Below are positions 8,950 to 20,300 of a stretch of 64,000 nucleotides of DNA, piece after piece. Source of the stretch: Bedellia somnulentella (taxonomy: Eukaryota > Arthropoda > Insecta > Lepidoptera > Bedelliidae). Below the pieces are notes generated by a model. It ran no database searches and was not told where the DNA came from. It saw nothing but the letters and a program-made list of their open reading frames with translations. The translations under genes were made by a program, and so were the position numbers. The first letter of the stretch is position 1. Each line of letters starts with the position of its first letter. The stretch is taken from positions 19,468,001 through 19,532,000 of the forward strand of contig OY755178.1 of assembly GCA_963576735.1 (NCBI GenBank), read 5' to 3'.

Positions 8950-11150
8950 AACTGGTTGTGTAAAAGGCATATATACGGCTATACGGCTACTATACGGCTT
9001 ATTTGGGCACAAATTTTACGGCTTTAGAACCTACATTGGCATTTGCGTGAGTTAATTACGGCTAACGGCCGTAAAAAAACATTATATTGGACAATGCAAG
9101 GGCGAATGGCCGTAAAAGAGCAGTTTTTGCTTCAAACAACATGCCAAAAGCCGCAAAAAAGCACTGCTGTTGTCAAAATACGGGCCAACGGCATTAGAAA
9201 AGACTCATAATGGTCATTCAAAGGGCCAATAGCATTGTATCTGTCAAATATACGGCCAACGGCATGAAACTATTTTTACAGTGTCATTGCAAAATTATCT
9301 CTAACACCACGGCAAAGGTGATATTAACAATTAAACGTGATTCATTTATGTAAATGGATGAACGACGATGGCAGTGAGAGTGAAGTGACTTGACAACCAT
9401 ATTTATTTTATAAAAATATAAATTATAAAGGGTTAGTGTTAGTTTATCTGTAATTCTGTGCTTAAATAACTGCGCTTTGATTTTTACTGTGAATGTCTGT
9501 ATCGTTTCCATTGAAAATTTTCACGCGCCTTCGATTTATTGTAGTTTTTGAGGAAAAAATGTGTGAAATGATAAAATAATTGTACATTCCGAGCATAATT
9601 TGTGTTTTGTTTGCTTATTATTAGTAGTTATAGTTGTTTGAGGAGTTTAAATTTAAGTGCCAGCATATCCCAAAGGATTATTTCTCTTAGAGGAAATAGA
9701 TTAGAATGTTGATCTTTATGCATAATAAAATATTAACGAAATGGTGCCACCATTATTATAATTTGGAGATCCTTGAAGTTGAAAAAAACCTCGCTTTCCA
9801 AATAATATGTGAATATTATAAAGGTATTTAAAAATATATATGATTTATATGTTGTTGAATTCCTCTTTTTAGTACTATTTTTTTAGTTTTTTTAGAAATA
9901 ATAAGATAACCTCAAATATTTTCCTTCTCATGGCTGCCTAATGGTTGATAAATGCATCAAAATGGATGCAAATACGGCTTGAGGCCTTAAAATAAGCCAA
10001 GTATATCTGGTTCATATTCATATTCATTATAACAATATTACATCGTGTTTGAATTATAAAACTAACTTAAAAACTAAAAAATATTTACAATAAGTATCAC
10101 AAAATGTTAATAAATAAATTTGATAAAAAAATATTAAAAAAGAGAATATAAATTAAAATTTTGTTTGGAATAACATTAATTTCAATCACACAAATTTTAA
10201 AGTTAATAAATTTTTAAATGTCAATTTCAATAAAAAATATTAAAATAGTGTGATAATATCCGTCAAAATCAATCTTATTTCATATAAAAACAAACTACTA
10301 ACATTATTCAAAAACTACTGATCTAACTCCTTCAAATCGTATAGACATTTGTTAATTAAATATTGTTTTAATTTTATTAATTAAATATTGATTTGCTGTT
10401 AGCCGTTCAAACAACACACAGTTGACTTTTGAAATGCTAGCCGTAAATTGGCATCCTGTTGTGCTAATGTACGGCTTTAGGCATTTATTATGTACTAGGT
10501 TTTTGCCCCGCGACTTCATCCGCGTGGACTTCATTTTTTGCATCCAGTTTACATACTCGTAATACCAAAATTTTTATACGATAAAAAAATAGTACGTCAT
10601 CCCTCGGGAGTTCCTTATTTTCGGGGATCCATTATCGTACCATTAAGCTTCTTAATTTTGATTTTTATATTAGTTTACAATATATTACGTTGTTTTAAAC
10701 GATACACAGCGCCATCTCCAATGCATCCAGCAAGCAAACAATATTTTTGATTTCCTGTGGGAACATATTTTTTTCCGGGATAAAAAGTACCCTATTATTT
10801 AATTTAGACTTCTAACTACACATCTGAAAAATTTCAAAGCAATCGGTTCAGTATTTACGGCGTGAAAGCGGAACAAACAAACAAACAAACTCACTTTCCC
10901 ATTTATAATATTAGTATGGATAACTTCATGAGTTTACGCGGTTTTTGGCATGATTGTACGACAGATTAATGCCACTATACGGCCATTGGCACTTGAATCC
11001 ACTAAGAGCCGCAAAACTGGATTGAATTATTCCAATATCTGACTGCTATGCTGCTTTAGAGCGTTAGAATGATTTTGGAGTGCCAATATAAAGCCTTAAG
11101 ACGTGTGGCAAACTTATATACGATATTTTACGGGCTTAAAGCTCTGCATA
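8950..11150. repeat. Region with dense ACGGC / GCCGT motifs, possible old DNA transposon
   Basis: Short motifs such as TATACGGC, TTACGGC, AACGGC and GGCAT recur many times at 8975-9260. They recur, partly in the opposite sense, at 9970-9990, 10395-10490 and 10970-11140, while the middle lacks them. Clusters of one motif at both ends of a 2.2-kb block resemble subterminal repeats of a non-autonomous DNA transposon. I found no convincing terminal inverted repeat or target duplication. A LINE-type tail occupies 10498-10920. Confidence 0.35.
10498..10920 (+). mobile_element. Non-LTR retrotransposon 3' fragment (widespread insect type)
   Basis: The block begins GGTTTTTGCCCCGCGACTTC and CATCCGCGTGGACTTC. 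It continues with GAAAAATTTCAAAGCAATCG and GGTTCAGTATTTACGG, and ends CATTTATAATATTAGTATGG. These phrases are characteristic of a very common insect retroposon tail. I cannot assign the clade from the tail alone. A similar head phrase occurs at 63791-63830. Confidence 0.55.
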
Positions 11151-11287
11151 GGTATAGAAAAATATAGTTAGAGGGCTTTTCGTGTTACTTGGCTGCGAAG
11201 GCTAAATTGGCCACAGTGATGGAAGGGTAAGGAAGTGGTAGGTAAGTAATAGTCGGAGGATGAAGCGAGGACCGTTAGTTAACTTTA

Positions 11288-12578
11288 CGAGGGCTGCTAT
11301 TTATGTATCCGGAACTGGCCACTTACAGAACAATAATTTAAAAAGTAATTACATCATTTAAAAATAGAACTCTTTAGCTTTAGAATACATTTATTTTTAT
11401 GTGACTGTCAATTGTTTTCACATCGTAGCGTCATTTTGAAAATTGCGTGTCTTCACCACCATGGATTTAACTCGTGAACATTTTCGTGCCATGATTTTTT
11501 ACGATTTTCGGCGTGGTCTAACTCAAAAACAGTGCATCGATCAGCTTACTTCGACTTTTGGGGATGAAGCACCCTCAAAGACCACTGTGTATCACTGGTT
11601 TAGCGAGTTTAATCGTGGACGATCTAAGCTTACTGATGAAATTAAAGAAGGTCGCCCTAAAACGGTCGTTGTACCTCAAAACATCGATGCTGTCCGGGAA
11701 CTAATAACTCAAGATCGTCATGTTACATATCGTGAGATAGAGGCATCTCTGGGCATTAGTATGACGAGCATACATAAGATACTTCATGAACATTTAGCTG
11801 TAAAAAAAATTTGCTCCCGTTGGATTCCGCACAACTTGAGTATTGATCAAAAACAGGCTCGTGTCGATTGGTGCAAAGAAATGTTAAAAAAATACAACCG
11901 TGGTGCGTCAAAAGCTGTTTATAATATCTACACAGGTGACGAATCTTGGATCTACGCTTACGACCCCGAAACTAAGCAGCAGTCCACGGTGTGGGTGTTC
12001 CAAGATGAGCCGAACCCAACAAAAGTTATTCGTGCAAAAAGCACATTGAAGCAAATGGTCGCTTGTTTTTTTGGTATAAATGGCCATGTAGCTACAGTGC
12101 CTTTAGAGAATCGTAAAACTGTTAATTCGGAGTGGTATACGACCATTTGTTTGCCGGAAGTCTTTGAACAAATAAGAAAGACTAACCGACAACGTAGAAT
12201 CATTCTGCATCACGACAATGCTAGCTGTCACAGGTCGGCCGTCACAACTCAGTTTTTAGAAGCTCAAAAGATCGAATTGACAGGTCATCCGCCGTACAGC
12301 CCTGATTTGGCACCCAATGATTTTTATTTATTTCCAAATGTGAAGAAAAAATTACGTGGTCAACGTTTTTCGAGCCGCGAAGAGGCAGTCGATGCGTTCA
12401 AAATGCACGTTTTGGAGATACCTCAGTCTGAGTGGAAAAAGTGCTATGAAAATTGGTTTCAACGCATGCAAAAGTGTATAGATCTGAGCGGCGAATATTT
12501 TGAGAAGCAATAAAACCATATTAATTGATATATGTTTGTTTCTTTTTTTTATTCCGGATACATAAATAGCAGCCCTCG
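11288..12578 (+). mobile_element. mariner transposon, 1291 bp, structurally intact
   Basis: The first 27 bases (CGAGGGCTGCTATTTATGTA...) and the last 27 (12552-12578) are perfect inverted repeats. TA dinucleotides flank the element at 11286-11287 and 12579-12580. It encodes an uninterrupted transposase (11461-12513). The target sequence occurs without the element about 190 bp downstream (12766-12800), which confirms the boundaries. Perfect ends and an open frame suggest a recent insertion. Confidence 0.95.
11461..12513 (+). CDS. mariner-family transposase, 350 aa
   Basis: This enzyme cuts and pastes its own element at TA sites. I chose the ATG of MDLTREHFRAM at 11461 because mariner proteins start at about this point; an in-frame ATG lies six codons upstream (11443). 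The N-terminal helix-turn-helix region spans residues 5-110, with the GLTQKQCIDQL and TVYHWFSEF helices and the GRPKT linker. The mariner signature WIPHNLS is near residue 120 and YSPDLAPNDFYLF near 278-291. The catalytic acids are Asp160 (TGDESW), Asp252 (HHDN) and Asp287 (PND), with 34 residues between the last two, so it is DD34D. Length is normal for the family (about 345-350) and no stop or frameshift is visible. Activity is not proven. Confidence 0.93.
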   Translation: MDLTREHFRAMIFYDFRRGLTQKQCIDQLTSTFGDEAPSKTTVYHWFSEFNRGRSKLTDEIKEGRPKTVVVPQNIDAVRELITQDRHVTYREIEASLGISMTSIHKILHEHLAVKKICSRWIPHNLSIDQKQARVDWCKEMLKKYNRGASKAVYNIYTGDESWIYAYDPETKQQSTVWVFQDEPNPTKVIRAKSTLKQMVACFFGINGHVATVPLENRKTVNSEWYTTICLPEVFEQIRKTNRQRRIILHHDNASCHRSAVTTQFLEAQKIELTGHPPYSPDLAPNDFYLFPNVKKKLRGQRFSSREEAVDAFKMHVLEIPQSEWKKCYENWFQRMQKCIDLSGEYFEKQ

Positions 12579-12910
12579 TATGAAGCATTGTTCCTACCCT
12601 CGAATAAAAATAATTTAATTTAGTAATGTGAATATAGTTTTATAATAATTTAATAATGTGATTGTAATTTAATTTTTTATTTTTTTTTGTTCATTATTTC
12701 AGAACAAAAAAAAAAAAGAATAAAGAATAAAGTTGAGCTTTGGAAGTGATATACATACTTTTCCGTTAGTTAACTTTATGAAGCATTGTTCCTACCCTCG
12801 AATAAAAATAGTTTAATTTAGTAATGTGAATATAATTTTATAATAATTTAATAATGTGATTGTAATTTAATGCTTTTTGTTAATTATGTCAGAACAATAA
12901 AGAATATTTG
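12579..12910. repeat. Short tandem duplication flanking the mariner (filled and empty copies)
   Basis: The sequence after the mariner (TGAAGCATTGTTCCTACCCT, then CGAATAAAAATAATTTAATT) recurs at 12777-12900. In the second copy it is joined directly to CCGTTAGTTAACTTTA, which otherwise lies just before the mariner at 11272-11287. The unit is about 190 bp. The second copy is therefore the unoccupied target site. Confidence 0.85.
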
Positions 12911-13109
12911 ATATTTGATTTGATATTTGATGAAATTATAAGTTTGTATTAATCTATACGGATGGTGCATTTCGTTGTGTGCGTTTTCTGTTGTCAGCGT
13001 TTCGTCTAACCGGATGACAGTTAATTGTCCCAGATTTATATTGCTGATTTTCACACCTCTTCTGAACTATACGGTCACTGGATACTTTAGGAGAAAATGT
13101 AATGAAAAC

Positions 13110-14230
13110 AAGAAAATGCATTTTGTAAAAATATTTATTCCATATGTACAATTATCAATATTTGTAGAGGCTGCCAACCGCATTTTAATTTTTATTTACA
13201 AACAATAATTGAACAAGAATTTGTTTTCCAGAAAACGTAGCGGCGGCGGCGGCTCTACTCGTCACAACATATATACAAGAGCGCGTTCGCGTTGCCTCAG
13301 ATACAACCTGCCCGACCACTCTACTAAATATAATTTAACAAACCTGCTTCTAGTTAAATTACATTTAGAAGATATAATGCAGGTCAGTTACTGCGTCCTC
13401 CGTTCTAGTGACGATGGCTGCGGCAACGCGAACACATGAGAACAATTTAAATGACACTAAATAATCGCAAATTGCTTCGAGCAAATGCTCCTACTTTTAC
13501 ATAAAGTAAACATTTGCTTTAGAGATGTACCATTTTTTAATTAGGCTAATACTTATTTTTATGATTTTTTTGACAATATATTTTCAAATTTTTTTTTGGT
13601 AGGTACTTAAGCGGCGTGTAACTTGATTATAAGCACGAATAAAATATTCTTAATCAAAGTCGCTGTGTAAGTCAAACTGAATTTAAAAAATTAATATTAT
13701 GCCAATATCACAGCATCGGTTCCGATTGAATTTGGAATAATACAGCGCGCACACGTTGTACCTCTCCGTAATATAATACACCATGTAAATACCACTTACA
13801 ATTTAAAATAGTCGTGCAGGTGGTTAGGTGGTGTCACGTGGTACCGGTTGGTGGAGCTCCACCAAACCACCCGCCCGGCCCGATGGGTCTAACAATATTT
13901 ACAATTCGGCCGAAACCACGCACAGATCGATCTTCTCTATACCTTTACATACCTCTATAAATTATTAACTGTAGTTGACGAATACTCCTCTCCCTCTCGC
14001 GATTTACATACTAGAGACAAAGTATACTATACAATTTAAACTTTAATTCAAATGTTACAGACGACAATTTTCCAAGGGAAAGGAAGTTCGAGCAAAATAC
14101 AAGTTCTCGATTACATTTATAAGCACGGTCCGATTTCGTCGCTATTCCACCGCCCGACAGTGGAAGAATACATGATTAGATATGTTTATACGTCAGCCAG
14201 GATGGTAGAGGGCGGCGGCGGGGGGGCGGC
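13110..14230 (-). other. Likely 3' UTR of Atg18a/WIPI2
   Basis: The stop codon of the minus-strand Atg18a gene is at 14231-14233. Reading on in that strand, an AATAAA signal lies at 13129-13136 (plus-strand TTTATT). The interval holds no supported repeat, unlike its surroundings, and has a few GC-rich patches (13240-13265). It is inferred from position and signal only. The palindrome GGTGGAGCTCCACC sits at 13850-13863. Confidence 0.35.
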
Positions 14231-14355
14231 CTAGTGCGCGGTGGAGGCGGGGCGGCGCGCGATGGGCGGGAAGTCGTGCTGCGAGCGGAGGTCGAACCCG
14301 GCGCGCGGGGGGGAGCCCTCCAGCGCGCGGCCCAGCTCGCCCTCCTCGCCGGAAT
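14231..14355 (-). CDS. Atg18a: Atg18a/WIPI2 last coding exon
   Basis: The acceptor is CGTAG before 14355. The exon completes a split Asp codon and reads [13 protein letters not shown], then [17 protein letters not shown] and TAG at 14231-14233. The acidic-then-DFPPI ending resembles the SEHPPM tail of vertebrate WIPI2. The phase (1) matches the donor at 19914. The exon is very GC-rich. Confidence 0.75.
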
Positions 14356-17300
14356 CTACGTGCAGACCATGTGTCAGCGATTGTCATATAAGGCGGGAAC
14401 TTCACCGACAACGTTTATCATGGTTACTAACGGCATACATTTGCGTATTATCTAAAAACTTATGTGCATACATGCAAACAAGATACATCAGAAACTTTTG
14501 TTCATTTAGAAATGTCATTGAAACGGTTATGTCGAATAAACTCAATATGTATACAGATAGTAACGATAATAAATATCTAAGATTTGAAGCTCCCAAACAA
14601 TGCTACTACATTTCTAAACTTTCACACATGAATTTAATATATATTTGTACCAGCCGGAGAGTAACCCCCAAAACAAAACTGGGGCAGCAAAATATTCATG
14701 TCTATATAAATAACAACATATTTTTGTATGAATACAACTTGTACGTCAGATACAACGGATATGGGGGTTACGAGGGGCATGTCAATAGAAGTTAGATACA
14801 CTATTCTCATTTAATTGACACTGGCAAGCTATACACCATCTTATAGGTTGGTTTTTTATTGACATATTTGAGTATAGAACACACTTCTTTTATTTATTTT
14901 TTATTTGAATGAGTATCATTTTTCCGAGAATCTGGCGGGAATTCACTTGCAACAATGGAGCTCAGTCGACGTGATTTTCGCGCTAAGATTTATTATGACT
15001 TCACCCTGCTTGTTCCCGAGCAACAGTATTCAATTGGTTTGCTGAATTTAAAAGAGGACGGGGATGTCTCGAAGATGAAGCGAAGACAGGACGGCCGCAA
15101 ACCGCGGCCACGCAAGAAAACGTTCGTGCAGTCGAAAAACTTATTCGCGAATACCGACGAATTACATATGTAGAGCTAGAGCGAGAACTAGGAATTGGAT
15201 CAGCAGCAATGCAAACCATAATTCACGACCACCTTTCTCCCCGTAAACGTTTTTCGAGATGGGTGCCGCACAAAGTTACCGATGAGCAGAAAGACCGTCG
15301 GGTGGATTGGTGCCTATTCATACATACTTATACTCCCGGCTATATTTCCCTAGAAGGGGTAGCCAGAGCTAAGGAATTATAAATTCCTCAGCCACTTTTG
15401 GGAGATAAGTGGGGAAAAGATGGTAAAAACAAAGGTTTTGGTGATGGGTTTCCAACCGCATCGCCCAAAAATCCAATAAAAAGCCCCAATACCCTTAGTC
15501 GCCTCTTACGACACCCGTGGGTAGAAAGGGGTAGCGACATTCTAAGCCGGCACTACACGGCAACATTATACACGGTAGGCACCGTGTATAATGTTGCCGT
15601 GTAGTGCTAATACTCGTGTGTGTAATACTCGTGCATAATTGAATAGGCATTCATGATAGATAAACTCAACGGAGGCGAGAAAAAAAACGTATGATCCCGA
15701 ATCAAAGCGACAGTCGACTGTATGGTGCTTTAAAGACGAGCCAACTCCAACGAAATGTCGCCGTGCACGAAGCACACAGAAACAAATGGTCGCCTCGTTT
15801 TTCTGCAAAACGGGTCATATTGTTGCTGTTGTGCTAGAGAATGAAAGAACGGTGAACTCCGAATGGTATATGACAGTTTGTGTTCCAACAGTTATATCAG
15901 CTTGGTGTGACAAGCGACCGAAGTCAGGAATCCGGCACCTTCTCTGGCACCACGACAATGCGGCGCCGCACACGACTGCCAGAACACTAGACTTTTTCAA
16001 CTCGAAAAATGTGTCAATTCTCCCTCACCCGCCATATTCCCCTGACCTAGCGCCTTGTGATTTTTACTTGTTTCCAAAAATCAAAGAAAAACTAAAGGGG
16101 AGGTTTGAAAGCGAAGAAGATGCGCTGGTTGCCTATAATTTCTGAGGTATCTAAAGAAGAGAGAGTGGTCACAGGTATTTTCCAATTGGTTCAGACGTAT
16201 GGAAAAGTGTACACGTGCTCAGAATGAATACTTTGAAAAGATCGATACTTGTAATGAAGAATAATTTTTATAATTTTTGAGTATTCTAGTTTCTTTTGGC
16301 ATGCCCCTCGTATCTTCTTCCTAGCTCGTTACCAGAACAAGATAAGTATTAGAAAAACCTTAAAAAAATGTTGCTTGAAATCAACATTTAACGAGAATCC
16401 ATTTAACGAACAATACATAATAATACATTAGAAAATTTGAAAAATCCTCTTATGCATCCAACACTTTCCAAGAAGTCTACATGCTAAATTGCAGCTTTTA
16501 AGGATCAATAGTTACGACTAGGTGTTATCTGTCGGTCACGGAGTTATACTGACTAGTATGAAAACTTAAAGTTTTACATTATGTATACAGTAACCAAAAA
16601 CAGATACAGATAATAATAAACATTTTTCATGTGTTGGTAACGAGCTAGGTCCGCGGCGCTCACACGACACCAAGCGTCGGCGGTCACGAGAGCGCGGCGA
16701 CACACACACACGAACGCACAAATGAGTCGTATTTACAGTGATCATGAAGAAGCACACACATAAAGCTTTCCGCATCAGTCGCGTGCACTCAGCGGCGCTG
16801 TATTCCAAGCGGGCGGTTGGCTTTTCTTAGTACCTGAGAAAACTTCGCCGAAACTAGTAGCTCGAATATAGTATAAAAAAAGTGTCTAGCCACTGTCTCT
16901 CGTCAGTTTTCTCAGATATAAGTGAAACACTTAATTTACCATGCATATGATTACTTATTGGGTATAATAAACATAGTATCTTAATTGTACTCGTGCATAT
17001 TTTTAGAATCATGGTTCTTATAAATATATAAATAAAAGTATATATTAGGTCCTTACATATGAAATTGAAGAGAAAAGTATTTTTTTTCATATTTTATCCG
17101 TTAAAGGCAGGTCCGCTATTTTATATGTTCGCGAGAATCAACGTATTTTTTATACAAAATATCACTATGATTTCCAATGTTCTCCCTTAGCTATGATATT
17201 TTAAACCTTAAAAAGTAGAAAAATGCCCTATATCAAATGAATCTAAAATTTAGCGTTAAGTTAGATACACATATGGATCACCGTCTAATTTTTCACTACC

Positions 17301-20300
17301 TAATTCTTTCCATTGATGTTTGATCCGACAATAGAGGGTCGCTAGCGAGCTAACAAATATTATGATATTTTTTGCAAATCAGTACCCCTCCAATATATAA
17401 ATTGATAGCCGCAGGTGGTCGGGTCTTGAGCTCATCACGTCTTATGCTTTCAAACTCAAACACATGTCTCAGAGGCAAAGAAGAGATTTGGCAAAGCGAT
17501 TGCCATGTATACAGCTACTTTGATAGAGAGCTTTATGCCATGCGAAAGAAACACCTTTAGAAAGAGTTGGCCAAAAGCTGCGGCACCTGCTCCAGTACCG
17601 AGGCTAATTTCGTTAATTGACTAACATTCAGCAAGTTAAGAGCCATTACCTTGGTCATTTTTACACTGATTTTTTTGGCCAAGTGTGCGACACGACTCAT
17701 CAAGACTAGACATAATAAGTTGTCGCCCTTCTGGATTATCGGGCACAAAATACAAATAATCGGGGTCCATTTTCTCCGTTATAATTTCTTGAGTTTCTTA
17801 GTGCGAGCCCTTAGTTCAGCAAGGTTAAAACTCCGTCACGCTTGGTACGAAAACGAATGCGAATGCCAATAGCTATCTGATAGAGTACTACAGGCCATCA
17901 TCATGAATGATCCGCCATTCTAACAAACGTGTCTGTACTACCCAAAGAGCTTCTCGAGGCAGACTCTCAAATGCTTTTTCCAAATCAACAAAACATTATT
18001 AAAATGGCTGACCCAATTCTCGGCTTTTCTTTTGAAGTTGTTGCATAAAGAAAATATCCTCGCACTAGCCTCGATATGGTCGGAATCCAAACGGGGTTTC
18101 TGTCACTACTCCTTCGGACAAAGCCATTAAACGGTTAAGTAATAATCGGGCAAAGATTTTCCAGCGAAGTAAGCAATGTTATGCCTCTATAGGTCTCTAT
18201 ATACACTCCGATCTAGCACCATTAGTTTTATAACCATTATAAAAATAAATGTATAAATTGTGATTATTAACATCGGGTTAAGTAATTCTAATCTCTGCCG
18301 AATCAGTACAATGCAATCAGAGTTATTGAAAAGCACACCATGGACCATCTCGTCGGAGCTGTTTTTTTTCGAAGAGAAACAACATTTAAATTTAATATAA
18401 CTTGTTGACTGTTTGAAGGTCCGGCAATTATAACAGGACCCGCAAACTATTCGATTTTAATTTAGTCTGCGAAACCGTCGCAGTTTGGGCTGTGGCAGTG
18501 AGCTGGACCAATTGAGTGAATTGGTCTCTGTTGTTTAACCGTCGCCAGCTTTGCTATCATAATATCTAGTTTTTGGCAAAACAATTCTGCGTTCGTTATA
18601 GTTTGGTCAGATCTTAAGCTATTGTAAACTAATCAGTACTGACCGAGTTCATTAATTGTACAATGAGAGTTTCCTATTTTCGTGCAGGCCTGATTTTGCA
18701 TCGCAATAAAAACACTTGTGAGCAGAACAAGCGCGATACCAAATAAGAAGAGCTGAATTAGGTACAAAGTACAAAATTAAATAAATGGCGCCAAATATGA
18801 CTTTGATTGGGAATTCCAAACCAAATCATAGATGTTGGAGCTGAATATTACAAACCTTTTATTTCATATGTAAGGATCTATACGATGATAATATATGGAT
18901 ACAAATAAATGTTCTAAAAGAAATTTAATATAGTATCTGTACATCATTTTGTATTATTTCAAAAGGACATACATAAAATCAGAATACACAAGATGGAGCG
19001 CAAATTTACCCACAGTTTATATTTAAAAGTAGGACAGAGACGGGGGTATAAATGGGAAATATCGTATCGCTTCTTACGATGCCCTGTAAGTCTGTTCTTT
19101 TTAACCTTTAGTAAAATACGGAACCAAAATAATAATCTAAATAGTACAGATCGAATTGAATACCAAAAGTGAGAGATGTAATGTGATTTTAAGACCAGTG
19201 AAATTATTGGATTTATTTGACATGTTGTGTTCGGTCGAGTTATCATATATTGGCTGACGTGCAAAATAAAACAACACATAGGAGACGAATTGAAATAAAT
19301 AAATATCTATAAAATAACCATATATCTGTACTTTATTGAATACATATAATAATAATACACAAATACCCCCAAAAACATAGGACAGAAACATAACATAACC
19401 GAATGCATAATCCCGTAAATATGGTTCCACGATTAACAGCGCGGCTCGTGTACGGGGTGTCCTCATTAAACAGTTATATAATACATGCGATAGAGTAGTT
19501 CATACGCTTAGATGGTGGCCCTCTTTTATCGCGTGCAGAGCATCGCATGATGCCGCCGCGGCCGGCGACAATATCTAAGCGTATGAACTACTGTTAAATC
19601 TACCTCACGATGTGACGCTCTTTAGTTGGGTAAAGGTTAAAGGAACCCCGTACACGTTCGAGACAACACAAGGGCAATCGTACATGGTCTCCCACTAACT
19701 TGTCGCGCGGGTGGAGCGGGGGCGGGCGGGCCTACCTGGCGGTCGCCGCGGGGCCGCTACTGGCTAGCTGCGTCGTCGCCCGCCGCGCCTGGCAGCCAAC
19801 GCACATATTTACACTTTGCGCGGCGAAACGGCTGCGGAGACGTGCCAGATGGGGGCGGGGGGTGTGTGTGTCCATGTGTGTATGTATGTGTTTGTGTGTG
19901 TGTGCGTACTCACCGCGTAGCGCCAGGCCGCCGCTGAGCGCCGCCGCGTACCGCGCGCCCGCTGCGGAACAACGCCGTCATTGCGCGCCGCCCGCCCCGG
20001 CACGCCATGGAGCGAGCGGGCGGGGCGGGGGGCGCGGACACTCACATACGATATGCAATTTCTTGGATTCAATACAACGATTCTCGCTCGACTAGAGCGA
20101 CTTTAGAAGGCCACGGTTGACTATTTTATATTACACTGGTCTACAAAATATACGTTGTTTTTAAAGCGGCTACACACGACCTTAAAATATCGCGATATCG
20201 GGACAGTGGTGGGGAGGATCCTAGATCGTGTCATAAATTGCCTCGTGTGTACCCGATTTTTATCGGCCCTAAATCACTTCGGGAGAGCTCACGATTTAAG

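Larger units (their letters stand above)
14955..16265 (+). pseudogene. mariner transposase remnant
   Basis: It starts [16 protein letters not shown] (14955) and loses frame within the helix-turn-helix region. It regains mariner sequence near 15165-15315 (the [13 protein letters not shown] signature) and is split there by the SINE. It continues at 15650-16150 with [13 protein letters not shown], the WHHDNAAPH motif and [20 protein letters not shown], then stops. It differs from the mariner at 11288, so it is a different subfamily or a much older copy. Confidence 0.85.
14771..16310 (+). mobile_element. Dead mariner transposon with an inserted SINE-A
   Basis: The ends match as inverted repeats: CGAGGGGCATGTCAATAG on the left, and the complement of a CGAGGGGCATGCCAAAAG sequence on the right, with 4 mismatches over 26 bp. 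TA flanks lie at 14769-14770 and 16311-16312. The transposase is broken and a SINE-A copy interrupts it at about 15321-15643. Confidence 0.9.

Noticed and set aside
18959..19466. Two ~105-codon minus-strand frames rich in aromatic residues
   Set aside because: AT-rich sequence yields spurious hydrophobic frames. No domain, splice context or conservation is visible.
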